Shown one piece after another: positions 27,016 through 34,469 of a DNA stretch of 34,700 nt. This DNA comes from an uncultured Schlesneria sp. Its GTDB lineage: Bacteria > Planctomycetota > Planctomycetia > Planctomycetales > Planctomycetaceae. Within the stretch, counting starts at the first letter, position 1; each line of letters opens with the position of its first letter. The stretch covers positions 1 through 34,700 of the forward strand of contig CAIVEI010000035.1 in the NCBI GenBank assembly GCA_903904835.1, given 5' to 3'. Both the position numbers and the translations under genes were made by a program. Below the pieces are notes generated by a model that saw only the letters and a list, made by a program, of their open reading frames with translations, was not told the origin of the DNA and searched no databases.

Positions 27016-27197
27016 TGGTCACATCCCCGAGCCAGATATCGCAGACAGTATCTCGACGAAAAACGACGCACTTGCTGCTGCAAGACGGTATTCGGTCATG
27101 CAGTGCTCGTCACTTGGAGCGAAAACGGTAAAGAGGTTGATTCTTCGACGAATCAAAAACGGTGGCACGAAATCCTGGATCAACCGCTGCCAAACGA

Positions 27198-28478
27198 TCA
27201 GCCGTGAAACTCAGCAAAAATCAACGAGCAATTCTGGCCACCGAATCCGAAGCTGTTGGACAACGTACGGCGAACGGGGGCCTGACGAGCTTCGTTCGGA
27301 ACGTAATCCAGATCACAATCAGGGTCAGGTGTTTCGTAGTTGATGGTGGGTGGCAGCACGTTGTCACGCATCGATAGCAGGCAAGTGATCGCTTCGACGC
27401 TACCGGCAGCGGCGATCAGGTGACCCATCATGCTCTTGATGCTGGAAACCGGCGTTTTGTAGGCGGAGGCACCGAATGATGTCTTGATCGCTGCGGTTTC
27501 GACTTTGTCGTTGACTTCGGTACTGGTTCCATGGGCGTTGATGTATTGAATATCTTCAGGGTTGAGCCTCGCGTCCTTCAGGGCCATGTTGATGCACGCA
27601 ACCGCCCCTCGGCCTTCGGGATGAATATCTGTGATCCGGTAGGCGTCGGCCGTCGATCCATAGCCGACCAGTTCCGCGTAAATCCGAGCCCCGCGCTTTT
27701 TCGCGTGTTCCAATTCCTCGAGGATCACCATTCCTGCCCCTTCGCCCAGCACGAAACCATCCCGTTCGCGATCAAATGGGCGTGAGGCCCGTTGCGGGTC
27801 CTGGTTATGCGTCGAAAGGGCCGTCAGCAGGTTGAATCCGGTCACGCCAAACGGATGGATCATGCTGTGAGCACCACCCGACAGCATGACGTCCGCGTCA
27901 CCACGTCGAATGATTTCGGTTGCTTCGCCAATCGCCTGGCTGGAGGCCGCACACGCGGTCAAACAGTTCAAGTTGGGACCTTGAGCGTCGAACAGGCTGG
28001 CGAGGTGTCCCGCTGGCATGTTCGGTTCCTGTTCTAATTCCTGTTCGGCATGCAACCGAGTCAGTCCCTCACGGGTGAAGGCTTCCAGGTCAACGTGACC
28101 GTCCTTTTGCGACTCGGCAATCAGACTCATCACGCGGGCAAAGTCCTGTTGACCTTCACCAGCACCCAGATAAATTCCGAAACGCGAGGGATCAACCGAA
28201 TTGAGCACCCCGGAGTCGTCGACCGCCTGACGGGCAGCACCGATCGCGAACCGGATATTCAAACCACAGTGCTGGAACCGCTTGGGATCGTCGACGTAGT
28301 CTTTCAAGTCAAAGTTTCTGACTTCGGCGGCGAATGTCGTTGGAAAGTGCGAAGCGTCAAAGTGCGTGATCGGACCAATGCCGCTCTTCGCTTCCTGCAG
28401 CGATTTCCACATTGTTTCGACAGTATTACCGATCGGAGTGATTGCCCCGATCCCCGTGATGACAACTCGCCGTCTCAT
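27198..28478 (-). CDS. Beta-ketoacyl-ACP synthase, FabF-like
   Basis: Condensing enzyme of the FabF/KASII type, 426 aa, which elongates acyl-ACP with malonyl-ACP. The Cys-His-His triad is present: C176 in LTACAASSQA, H316 in NAHGTSTEVND and H353 in SSIKSMMGHLIAAAGS. Other family features are the N-terminal VVITGIGAITPIGN, RPFDRERDGFVLGEGAG near 233-249 and a C-terminal NSFGFGGQN. Its ATG overlaps the stop of the upstream FabZ-like gene by 4 nt (ATGA), showing tight coupling. The cassette also holds a carrier protein, reductase and a second dehydratase, but no malonyltransferase or enoyl reductase, so it probably makes a special acyl chain. I therefore do not give it the housekeeping symbol. 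Confidence 0.93.
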   Translation of the reverse strand: MRRRVVITGIGAITPIGNTVETMWKSLQEAKSGIGPITHFDASHFPTTFAAEVRNFDLKDYVDDPKRFQHCGLNIRFAIGAARQAVDDSGVLNSVDPSRFGIYLGAGEGQQDFARVMSLIAESQKDGHVDLEAFTREGLTRLHAEQELEQEPNMPAGHLASLFDAQGPNLNCLTACAASSQAIGEATEIIRRGDADVMLSGGAHSMIHPFGVTGFNLLTALSTHNQDPQRASRPFDRERDGFVLGEGAGMVILEELEHAKKRGARIYAELVGYGSTADAYRITDIHPEGRGAVACINMALKDARLNPEDIQYINAHGTSTEVNDKVETAAIKTSFGASAYKTPVSSIKSMMGHLIAAAGSVEAITCLLSMRDNVLPPTINYETPDPDCDLDYVPNEARQAPVRRTLSNSFGFGGQNCSLIFAEFHG

Positions 28479-28963
28479 TTTGACTCCAGTCCTTCACCCG
28501 CTTTTCCGACATCCATGACTCCCAGAAGACGCATCGAAAACACGAAATTCTTCTGGTCGATCTTGACGCCACCTTGGGCGTTTTCATCAACATGTGCAAA
28601 GACGATCTCGCCATCTGCAACCAGTCGCTCACCGACATGAGCCTGCACTTCGACCATGCCCCCTTCATCGCGAGCATCGATGAGCTTGGCGGTGTAGGTG
28701 AGCGTATCACCGGGGATCGCCCAACTGTGAAACGTCATCTTCGGAACTTTGGCCAGGATGACGACTTTGTTGAACTCATTGACTTTTCCCAGCAGAATTC
28801 CGCCGGTTTGAGCCATCCCTTCAAGCATCAGCGATTGAGGCATCACTGGAAAACCGGGAAAGTGGTCGTGCAAATGATCTTCGGCCAGGGTGACGTTTTT
28901 GATCGCCTTGGCGTGCGAGCCATTCACAAATTCCACGAACCGGTCAATCCAGATCCAACGCAT
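28475..28963 (-). CDS. 3-hydroxyacyl-ACP dehydratase, FabZ-like (first copy)
   Basis: Hotdog-fold dehydratase, 162 aa. The catalytic pair is H34 in HDHFPGFPVMP and E48 in LMLEGMAQTGG, as in FabZ; the start MRWIWIDRFVEF also fits the family. Its stop overlaps the FabF-like start by 4 nt. A second, diverged FabZ-like gene lies at the front of the same cassette; both share the ADH/HDHFPGFPVMP block, so they are paralogues that may act on different intermediates or form a heteromer. The C-terminal tail (about 20 residues after the last strand) is not recognisable. It is preceded by a 209-nt gap containing palindromes. Confidence 0.9.
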   Translation of the reverse strand: MRWIWIDRFVEFVNGSHAKAIKNVTLAEDHLHDHFPGFPVMPQSLMLEGMAQTGGILLGKVNEFNKVVILAKVPKMTFHSWAIPGDTLTYTAKLIDARDEGGMVEVQAHVGERLVADGEIVFAHVDENAQGGVKIDQKNFVFSMRLLGVMDVGKAGEGLESK

Positions 28964-28984
28964 ATTCTTGTACTTCCAGGCGAA

Positions 28985-29006
28985 CCGGGGGTGTTAAACC
29001 CCCCGG
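28985..29006. repeat. GC-rich hairpin upstream of FabZ-like gene
   Basis: CCGGGGG (28985-28991) pairs with CCCCCGG (29000-29006) around an AT-rich 8-nt loop. It lies 22 nt before the minus-strand FabZ-like start, so in the messenger it would sit close to the ribosome site; it may affect translation or end the ACP transcript. Confidence 0.55.
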
Positions 29007-29033
29007 ATTCTACTCACTTAAATCTTCAGACTG

Positions 29034-29132
29034 TGTGCCACTGGTGTGCGTCTTCGCTCGCCAGTGCTTTTGTGTTTGTCACGAAATCAGCTCGAAGAGC
29101 ACTGGCTAGCCGAAGACGGCAATCCAGTGACG
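29034..29132. repeat. Double-hairpin palindromic element, copy A
   Basis: This element begins with TGTGCCACTGG and ends with CCAGTGACGCC. The first hairpin uses CACTGG (29039-29044) with CCAGTG (29061-29066), the second CACTGG (29100-29105) with CCAGTG (29124-29129). The same layout, including an AGAGCACTG in the middle, recurs at 33561-33654, so it is a dispersed repeat family. It lies between the ACP and FabZ-like genes. Confidence 0.65.
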
Positions 29133-29172
29133 CCCGGATGATTTCGTTGTGACACGGCTCACCTTCGTAAAA

Positions 29173-29568
29173 TCAGTTCAACTTCGACGCCAGGAAATTC
29201 ACCACCATGTTGACGGTGAACAGGTCTTCCACGTTTTCGACTTTTGGATCAAGTGCCAGCTTGTCGATGGCGGCTTTGTCCGCATGTGGCAACTTCGTGC
29301 GAAGTTCCCCAAGACCCTTTTCCGTGACTTTGCCGTTTTCGGCAAAGCCGGAATCGGCAGCGAACAGGCTTTCTGGAAACAGTTCGTTGCGGGGGATCTT
29401 GATCCCGAAGTTCTTTTCCAATCGAAAGACAATGTCCAGAAAGTCGATCGATTCAGCACCGAGATCGGCTTTCAACCGCGACGTCGGGGTCACTTCATCG
29501 TCGTCGACTCCCAATGCGTCGATCAGTGTGGCTTTGACTTTCTCGTAAATCTCGTCGTGCGAAGGCAT
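29173..29568 (-). CDS. Extended acyl carrier protein
   Basis: Carrier protein of a type II fatty-acid-like pathway, to be modified by 4'-phosphopantetheine on S40 in ADLGAESIDFLDIVF. I use the ATG at 29568, preceded by AGGAGA, which gives 131 aa and a normal ACP beginning (MPSHDEIYEKVKATLIDALG). Ordinary ACPs have about 75-80 residues; here about 50 extra residues (about 62-112, LFPESLFAADSGF to ALDPKVENV) lie between the acidic helix II and the last helix, which ends VVNFLASKLN. This enlarged form, together with the reductase, dehydratases and synthase nearby, indicates a dedicated carrier rather than the housekeeping ACP. It lies 309 nt after the FabG-like gene; palindromic repeats fill the gap. 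Confidence 0.88.
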   Translation of the reverse strand: MPSHDEIYEKVKATLIDALGVDDDEVTPTSRLKADLGAESIDFLDIVFRLEKNFGIKIPRNELFPESLFAADSGFAENGKVTEKGLGELRTKLPHADKAAIDKLALDPKVENVEDLFTVNMVVNFLASKLN

Positions 29569-29877
29569 CCAAATTCTCCTGAGGATCACTGTGCACAGGC
29601 TTTCAGGCCTGCGTCGATCCGATTCCAAATTTCACCCAATTCAAAATACCATGAATTGCAACCGGTGGATGGGGCGAGGCATCATCCGGCCGAATTACAA
29701 AGTCGATCTATTCGAAACCCGCATGCCCAGCCCGAGCAACACGGGGCTTTTTTCTTCGCATCCTGCTTTTCGTCGTGTGGGCTTTCGCCCGCAGATCTCT
29801 TTTTGTTCTTTTGCACGGGCTAAAGCCCATGCTACGTGTCGCACGGGCTGAAGCCCATGCTACGCGCGTGTCCAGTA
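29569..29877. other. Intergenic region within the fatty-acid cassette
   Basis: A 309-nt gap between the FabG-like and ACP genes, both on the minus strand. Its right part holds the GGGCT-type palindromic repeats listed next. The left part, nearest the ACP start, contains only the AGGAGA ribosome site that I can identify. Short open frames here translate into unlikely sequences. Confidence 0.55.
29779..29868. repeat. Tandem GGGCT-x-AGCCC palindromic repeats
   Basis: Two adjacent copies share GCACGGGCT(A/G)AAGCCC followed by ATGCTACG, at 29813-29840 and 29841-29868, each with an internal palindrome. A third, shorter palindrome GGGCTTTCGCCC lies near 29780. They sit just downstream of the FabG-like stop and look like REP-type elements; they may stabilise or end the upstream message. 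Confidence 0.65.
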
Positions 29878-30633
29878 TCAGGCCATCCCGCCTAACGTCA
29901 ATCCTCCGTCAACTTTCAAAACTTGTCCGGTGATGTAGCTCGATTCATCGCTGGCCAGAAACAGCACGGCGTTGGAAATATCGTCGGGTTGCCCCAGTCG
30001 TTTTACCGGAATGGAACTCTTGATCTTGTCTCCTGCCGCGCTCACGACGGCGCTCGTCATATCGGTTTCAATAAAACCGGGTGCGACGCAGTTCACTGTA
30101 ATTCCGCGTTTTGCATATTCCGTCGCCAGACAACGAGAGAAACCTTCAATTCCGGCCTTACTGGCGGCATAATTTGCCTGACCGGGATTGGAAAAGTCGG
30201 CTGCGACACTCGACATATTCACAATCCGACCGTATCGGCTTCTCATCATCGGACCAATTGCCGCCTGGCAAAAGTTGAAAACGCTGGTCAGATTTGTCTG
30301 GATGACTTCGTTCCATTCCTCAGCCGACATCGCCAGGACCAGTTTGTCCCTAATGATTCCGGCGTTATTGACGAGAATGTCCAGGCGACCCCATTTGGCC
30401 ACGACATTTTCGATCGCGGCGTCGGCATCGGCCTTTTTGGAAACGTCAGCCTGAATTGCGTAAACCTCACGTCCCTGCGCGGTTAATTCTGCCGCGAGTT
30501 TATCCGCAGCATCTTTATTCGACTGATAGACGAAGGCGACCTTGGCACCGCCATTTGCGAGAGCCACGACGATCGCTTTACCAATACCACGGCTTCCGCC
30601 AGTCACCAGCGCGACTCGATCGGAGACTTTCAT
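29878..30633 (-). CDS. 3-oxoacyl-ACP reductase, FabG-like
   Basis: NADPH-dependent short-chain dehydrogenase of the FabG type, 251 aa, reducing 3-oxoacyl-ACP. The cofactor loop is TGGSRGIG at 11-18, NNAG at 89-92, and the catalytic set is N114, S142 (in NMSSVAAD), Y155 and K159 (YAASK). The late ETDMTSAV and the C-terminal YITGQVLKVDGG are typical of FabG. I start at ATG 30633, which overlaps the stop of the upstream FabZ-like gene by 4 nt (ATGA) and is preceded by AAGGGAAG. The open frame extends 11 codons upstream inside that gene. The tight coupling shows that reductase and dehydratase are made together. Confidence 0.93.
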   Translation of the reverse strand: MKVSDRVALVTGGSRGIGKAIVVALANGGAKVAFVYQSNKDAADKLAAELTAQGREVYAIQADVSKKADADAAIENVVAKWGRLDILVNNAGIIRDKLVLAMSAEEWNEVIQTNLTSVFNFCQAAIGPMMRSRYGRIVNMSSVAADFSNPGQANYAASKAGIEGFSRCLATEYAKRGITVNCVAPGFIETDMTSAVVSAAGDKIKSSIPVKRLGQPDDISNAVLFLASDESSYITGQVLKVDGGLTLGGMA

Positions 30634-31124
30634 ACGCTTCCCTTTTCCACTGCGGGTGGAGTCCAAATCTGTTTAAAGATGTCCCGGTAGCTTTCACGTC
30701 GCATTTCATCCGACGCTGACAGTTCGGGGTTTCGATCGCTGAGGTTAAATGTTTCCAGGACCAGTTTTGCCGAGACGGCTGAATCGCCATTAACGGTTCC
30801 GGAGCCACTGAAGCTCCATAAAGATCCTTCGTGTTTCTTCAATTCCATTTTTACGATCAAGGCGTTACCGGGGGTGACGAAACTGTTGTAACGAATCGCC
30901 CGGACTTCCTTCAGCATGATCGTGCTGTGAGCAAAATCTTCGTCATAACGAATCAGCCAGCCACCCGCCTGGATCAGTGTTTCCAGCATGAGAACGCCCG
31001 GCATGACGGGGAAACCCGGAAAGTGATCCGCCAGATATTCTTCCGCCAACGACAAGTTCTTGCGTGCCGTGATGGACTTTTGCGGTTCCAGTTCGGTGAT
31101 GCGATCAATCAGCAAAAAACGCAT
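30630..31124 (-). CDS. 3-hydroxyacyl-ACP dehydratase, FabZ-like (second copy)
   Basis: Hotdog-fold dehydratase-like protein, 164 aa. H34 in ADHFPGFPVMPG and E48 in LMLETLIQAGG correspond to the FabZ catalytic pair. It has a longer C-terminal tail (DEMRRESYRDIFKQIWTPPAVEKG) than FabZ. It is the first recognisable gene of the cassette and its stop overlaps the FabG-like start by 4 nt. Compared with the other FabZ-like protein of the cassette, the block around the active site is nearly the same but the rest differs, so this is an old duplication. One of the two might have lost activity or work as a partner subunit. Confidence 0.9.
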   Translation of the reverse strand: MRFLLIDRITELEPQKSITARKNLSLAEEYLADHFPGFPVMPGVLMLETLIQAGGWLIRYDEDFAHSTIMLKEVRAIRYNSFVTPGNALIVKMELKKHEGSLWSFSGSGTVNGDSAVSAKLVLETFNLSDRNPELSASDEMRRESYRDIFKQIWTPPAVEKGSV

Positions 31125-31136
31125 TCATATTGTCCA

Positions 31137-31382
31137 CTACAACTCGATCCGCTCGATACCCTTGTCGGGCGAGGCCTCGATTCCTGACACGAACCAAGGG
31201 CAAAACAGCTTGCCAACGAGCGCCACCAAACCATTGATTGTATTTGCGTCAAGAAAACCACACAACCCTGGATCGGCTTTCTGGTTAACGTCGCCATAAG
31301 ATGTGTTGCGATAATTGTTTACGATGTGTTTTGTTGTTGAAAATGACAAAAAGCTGGGTTGGGGTTTGTTTTGACGTGGCAC
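31137..31382 (-). CDS. Possible small protein at the head of the fatty-acid cassette
   Basis: An open frame of 81 codons ending 12 nt before the FabZ-like start. Its last 35 codons use mostly G or C in the third position, like the real genes here, and translate into a plausible segment with a hydrophobic LVALVGKLFCPWFVSG stretch and the ending GIERIEL. The first 40 codons look less convincing, with many Asn, Thr and Gln, so the true start could lie further in. I do not recognise the protein. It could be a real small gene, the remnant of a longer one or chance. Confidence 0.3.
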   Translation of the reverse strand: MPRQNKPQPSFLSFSTTKHIVNNYRNTSYGDVNQKADPGLCGFLDANTINGLVALVGKLFCPWFVSGIEASPDKGIERIEL

Positions 31383-32488
31383 AACAGGAGTATTGTTCGG
31401 GCGTTGATCAGGCTAGCCTGACGGTGTTGCCCCACCGGAATCGTTCTTTTGACCCCTCCTGTTCTTCTGCTTTCTACTTTCACAAAATCACGGTCTTGCC
31501 GCTTCGGAGCCGAGCAAATGTCGAAAAGTTTGGCGCGGTTGGAACACATGTCAGAATTGTTTGGCGCGAAGGCTCGTGGGGTGCGCATTCTGAGTCTGTT
31601 GGACGGATTGCAGGGATTTTTTATTGGCGGGGGCCATGACGCGACGGCGAATTGGCAGATCTTGTTACCCGAATTTGAAACCGGTTCATTGTTTTCGGTT
31701 GACATCATTCGGCTGTTTCGAAGTTGTATAATGCGTGTGTTGTTTCGTAATATTTATATCATAGAGAATATAAAATAGATGTCGTCACTAATGCGTGAGG
31801 GTGTGAGGGCTGTTTTTTTGAGATGTTTTCCTCGGAGTTACAGTCGTTTCTGAGGCAGTAGGGATTGTGATCTGGTGACGATAATATGCACCGTTGTGGT
31901 CGTTGTTTTGTGGTTTACCGCAATGAATGGCCTCGGATTAACGACGACGTCGCACTTGTTGTTGCTGCATTATTTCGCAGAATCAGGAATTTCTGGAACA
32001 GGATCAGATTGTCCTTGACGAAAGTCACGTGTTCGTCGAGAATAGTTGTTCCACTGTGTTGGTAATATATTGGATGTGGCTTAAAGCCCACCAGCATACA
32101 AGGGCCTGAGCAGCACTGACTCGCCAAAAGCAGAGGTCGCTGCCGAGACCGTGGAGGTCTCCATGTTGCGTTTCGTTTTAGGAAACCGCTTCTTTGCGCG
32201 CTCCCTGGATCACTCTGACAGTTTCGCTGTTGACGCGAACTGGTACCTGAGGGATCGGTCAAAGCAATTCCATCTTGATGCGGCGCGTTGTTGTCGTACT
32301 TGAGCGGTTCTGCGTTCGATCGCGTTAGGTTTCGGCGCCGGAAAACCGTTTCGTCTGCCATTTAACGTGGCTGGCTGTCAAACAAAATCCGTCTTTCGAT
32401 GAGCCCTTTGCCGTAGCTCGCTGCGGTGAATCGCTCCGTGCACCGGCATTGCCTGTTCTGAATGTTCGTTTTCTTGAAGGAGTTACTC
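31383..32488. other. Long intergenic region before the DUF1559 gene
   Basis: About 1.1 kb without a confidently called gene. A possible small plus-strand frame (listed separately) lies at 31518-31778. The stretch around 31740-31800 is AT-rich and could hold promoters. A hairpin GAGACC/GGTCTC is found at 32145-32161, and a palindrome like GGCTTAAAGCC lies near 32080, resembling the GGGCT-type repeats of the fatty-acid cassette. A minus-strand frame of 148 codons at 31915-32361 does not look like a protein. The last 100 nt form the leader of the DUF1559 gene. Confidence 0.5.
31518..31778 (+). CDS. Doubtful small open frame
   Basis: An 86-codon frame with ATG at 31518 and GGAG eight bases upstream. 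Codons up to about 70 favour G/C in the third position and translate into SLARLEHMSELFGAKARG and similar, which looks like a soluble helical segment. The last 15 codons run into AT-rich DNA and give an improbable ending. I recognise no family. It may be a real small protein, a broken gene or chance. Confidence 0.2.
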   Translation: MSKSLARLEHMSELFGAKARGVRILSLLDGLQGFFIGGGHDATANWQILLPEFETGSLFSVDIIRLFRSCIMRVLFRNIYIIENIK

Positions 32489-33544
32489 GTGAATCGTCAA
32501 AGAGTTCGTCATCCGTCCCGTGCTTTTACTCTGATTGAACTGCTGGTGGTGATCGCGATTATCGCGGTTTTAATTGCCTTGCTGTTGCCCGCGGTACAGC
32601 AGGCCCGTGAAGCCGCTCGTCGAACCCAGTGCAAAAGCAATTTGAAGCAAATCGGTCTCGCGTTACACAACTATCACGACAACTATAACACGTTCCCCCC
32701 TGGCAATATGGATTATTCCGCCAACTGGAACAACGTGGTTCCTTTCACTGATCCTGGGGAACAATGGGGTTGGCCGGCGTTTATTCTGCCGCAACTTGAC
32801 CAGGCAAATCTCTTTAATCAATTGAATCTCAATGGAATTCGCTTGAGCCAATATGGCACTGCTGCTTACGCCAACCTCAGGCCTTTAACGCGAACACCGC
32901 TTCGCGTCTATCGCTGCCCGTCAGACGTCGGTGCAAAGGATACCCTTCAGGGAACACCCGATGACCGGCACTTCACGGGTACGAGCTGGCCGTCGGGAGA
33001 ATACATTGGCACGTCGAACTATGTCGGAATTCATGGAAACCGTCAGGCGCGAGCCTGGAACTGGTGGCTGAGCACCGGTGATCGCGTGGAAGAAGGGGCT
33101 TTCATGAATAATCAAGGGACGAAAACCTCGGACTTTGTGGATGGGCTGTCCAATACATTCATGGTTGGTGAACGATCTTGGCTCTGTAACGCCGCAGGCT
33201 GGGCCGGCAACCGGAATCCGCCAGGAACAGGGATGTGGGGGCAGTATTACACCCTGGCTCGCGTTGGTGACGCGACGACCTGCGGCGCAGGTGCGACAGG
33301 AAACCCTGCCCCCTTGAATGCTCCCTGGACCACTGTCGCTCAGCGACAATCATCCTGCTCGGAAGGATTGGGAAGCCAGCACACCGGGGGGGCACACTTC
33401 TTGTTTGGTGATGGTACGGTCCGTTTCATCAGCGACAATATCCAATACAGCAGCGGGGACGTCTGCGGGCGAATCTGGACGAATCTGGGTGTCTACAACA
33501 AGCTGGGCGTTCGCGACGATCGCCAACCGGTTGGCGATTTCTAA
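32489..33544 (+). CDS. DUF1559 prepilin-like protein
   Basis: A 351-aa protein with a type IV pilin/type II pseudopilin N-terminus: short basic leader, then FTLIELLVVIAIIAVLIALL with the Glu at the fifth position after the cut. The residue before the expected cleavage site is Ala (A12) instead of the usual Gly. The helix is followed by REAARRTQCKSNLKQIGLALHNYHD, typical of DUF1559, and the C-terminal HTGGAHFLFGDGTVRFIS is the family's H-x-G-x-x-x-x-FGDG motif. I prefer the GTG at 32489, since AAGGAG lies six bases before it, over the ATG nine codons upstream. The family is greatly expanded in Planctomycetes and its members probably form surface or envelope filaments; the precise role is unknown. 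It precedes a lipoprotein gene by 200 nt. Confidence 0.93.
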   Translation: MNRQRVRHPSRAFTLIELLVVIAIIAVLIALLLPAVQQAREAARRTQCKSNLKQIGLALHNYHDNYNTFPPGNMDYSANWNNVVPFTDPGEQWGWPAFILPQLDQANLFNQLNLNGIRLSQYGTAAYANLRPLTRTPLRVYRCPSDVGAKDTLQGTPDDRHFTGTSWPSGEYIGTSNYVGIHGNRQARAWNWWLSTGDRVEEGAFMNNQGTKTSDFVDGLSNTFMVGERSWLCNAAGWAGNRNPPGTGMWGQYYTLARVGDATTCGAGATGNPAPLNAPWTTVAQRQSSCSEGLGSQHTGGAHFLFGDGTVRFISDNIQYSSGDVCGRIWTNLGVYNKLGVRDDRQPVGDF

Positions 33545-33560
33545 GCACGCTTACGCATCC

Positions 33561-33654
33561 TGTGCCACTGCTTCGCAGTCTTCGGAGAAGCAGTGTCTTC
33601 TGGTTCTGTCGGTGAAAGAGCACTGTATGACGGAAGACCGTCATACAGTGGCAC
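33561..33654. repeat. Double-hairpin palindromic element, copy B
   Basis: Begins with TGTGCCACTG and ends with CAGTGGCACC, forming near-perfect terminal inverted repeats. Hairpin one pairs CACTGCTTC (33566-33574) with 33587-33595; hairpin two is a perfect 13-bp stem (CACTGTATGACGG, 33621-33633, with 33638-33650) around an AAGA loop. Same layout as the element at 29034-29132. It sits 17 nt past the DUF1559 stop and could also end that transcript. Confidence 0.7.
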
Positions 33655-33746
33655 CATGATTCAAAAGATTGACTAAGTACGAGCAGGTTTGTTTTTTCAA
33701 TAAGGGACGTTCGTCCCTCTCAAACTGATTTAGGAGATATTACAAG

Positions 33747-34235
33747 GTGAAGGCCATCAATCGTGTTTCTGTCATCTCGAAGTTGTTTGTCATACTGACC
33801 TCAGGACTCCTGGCACCGGGTTGCGGCGGACGGAGCGGACCGCCGCTCACGAATGTCACAGGAACCGTTAAGCTTGATGGAAGCCCTCTTTCAGGAGCTC
33901 AAGTGACGTTTCAACCGGTATCAGGAAAACGTCCCTCGTTCGGAATTACCGACTCGAACGGGTTTTACAAGTTGAAATTTAACCAAACGGCAATCGGAAG
34001 CGAGGAAGGTGAGCATGTCGTGCGTATTTCCACCTTTACGCCCCCCGTTGATAACGGAAAGACGACCACCGAGGGTGATCCTGAAAAGGTTCCGGCGGCG
34101 TACAATGACAAAGCTCGGGATACGCCAAAAATGAAGGTCGAGGTCAAAGGTCGCACAACAACGGTCAATTTTGATTTGGACTCGAAGGTCGGTCCATTGC
34201 CAGCCCGTCCGAAGCTGAGGGTCGCAAAAAAATAG
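33747..34235 (+). CDS. Small lipoprotein with carboxypeptidase-regulatory-like domain
   Basis: A 162-aa exported protein. The N-terminus has a signal peptide with the probable lipidated Cys26 in LLAPGC. The mature part has the transthyretin/CarboxypepD-regulatory-like pattern: VTGTVKLDGSPLSGAQVTFQP, then ITDSNGFYKLKF and GEHVVRIS, a beta-sandwich common in planctomycete secreted proteins. It ends with a Lys-rich tail. The start is GTG at 33747 with TAGGAG ten bases upstream. Genes of this kind regularly follow DUF1559 genes in Planctomycetes, which suggests that the two products work together at the cell surface, although the mechanism is unknown. Confidence 0.88.
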   Translation: MKAINRVSVISKLFVILTSGLLAPGCGGRSGPPLTNVTGTVKLDGSPLSGAQVTFQPVSGKRPSFGITDSNGFYKLKFNQTAIGSEEGEHVVRISTFTPPVDNGKTTTEGDPEKVPAAYNDKARDTPKMKVEVKGRTTTVNFDLDSKVGPLPARPKLRVAKK

Positions 34236-34256
34236 AACGCGAAACAAAGGAGTTGT

Positions 34257-34327
34257 CAGAACACCTGTATTTCCCTATGCCGAAGGCATTTCAGTGATTA
34301 GCCGGTGGTTGAGCGAAGCGACACCAC
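34257..34327. repeat. 71-nt direct repeat, copy 1
   Basis: Matches 34630-34700 at 65 of 71 positions. It contains the hairpins TGCCGAAGGCA and CCGGTGGT...ACCACCGG, the latter with the loop TGAGCGAAGCGAC. Confidence 0.8.
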
Positions 34328-34469
34328 CGGATAGCGGTACGGAAAAGACATTTGCATCCCGGAGGGATGCCAGAATTCATGTCGATTTTGGCTTTGTGTT
34401 CAATTGATGCATCATCCGGGTTGGTTCTTCAATCCCGCCGGGATTGGTTTGTCTTTCATTCGTTCAATT

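Noticed and set aside
29149-29823. Plus-strand 224-codon frame opposite the ACP gene
   Set aside because: It is antisense to a clear carrier-protein gene with an intact active-site serine. The composition follows from the coding strand.
31915-32361. Minus-strand 148-codon frame before the DUF1559 gene
   Set aside because: The translation is rich in Arg, Ser, Asn and Cys with no hydrophobic core pattern, and I see no ribosome site. It overlaps hairpins and repeat-like DNA. Treated as chance.
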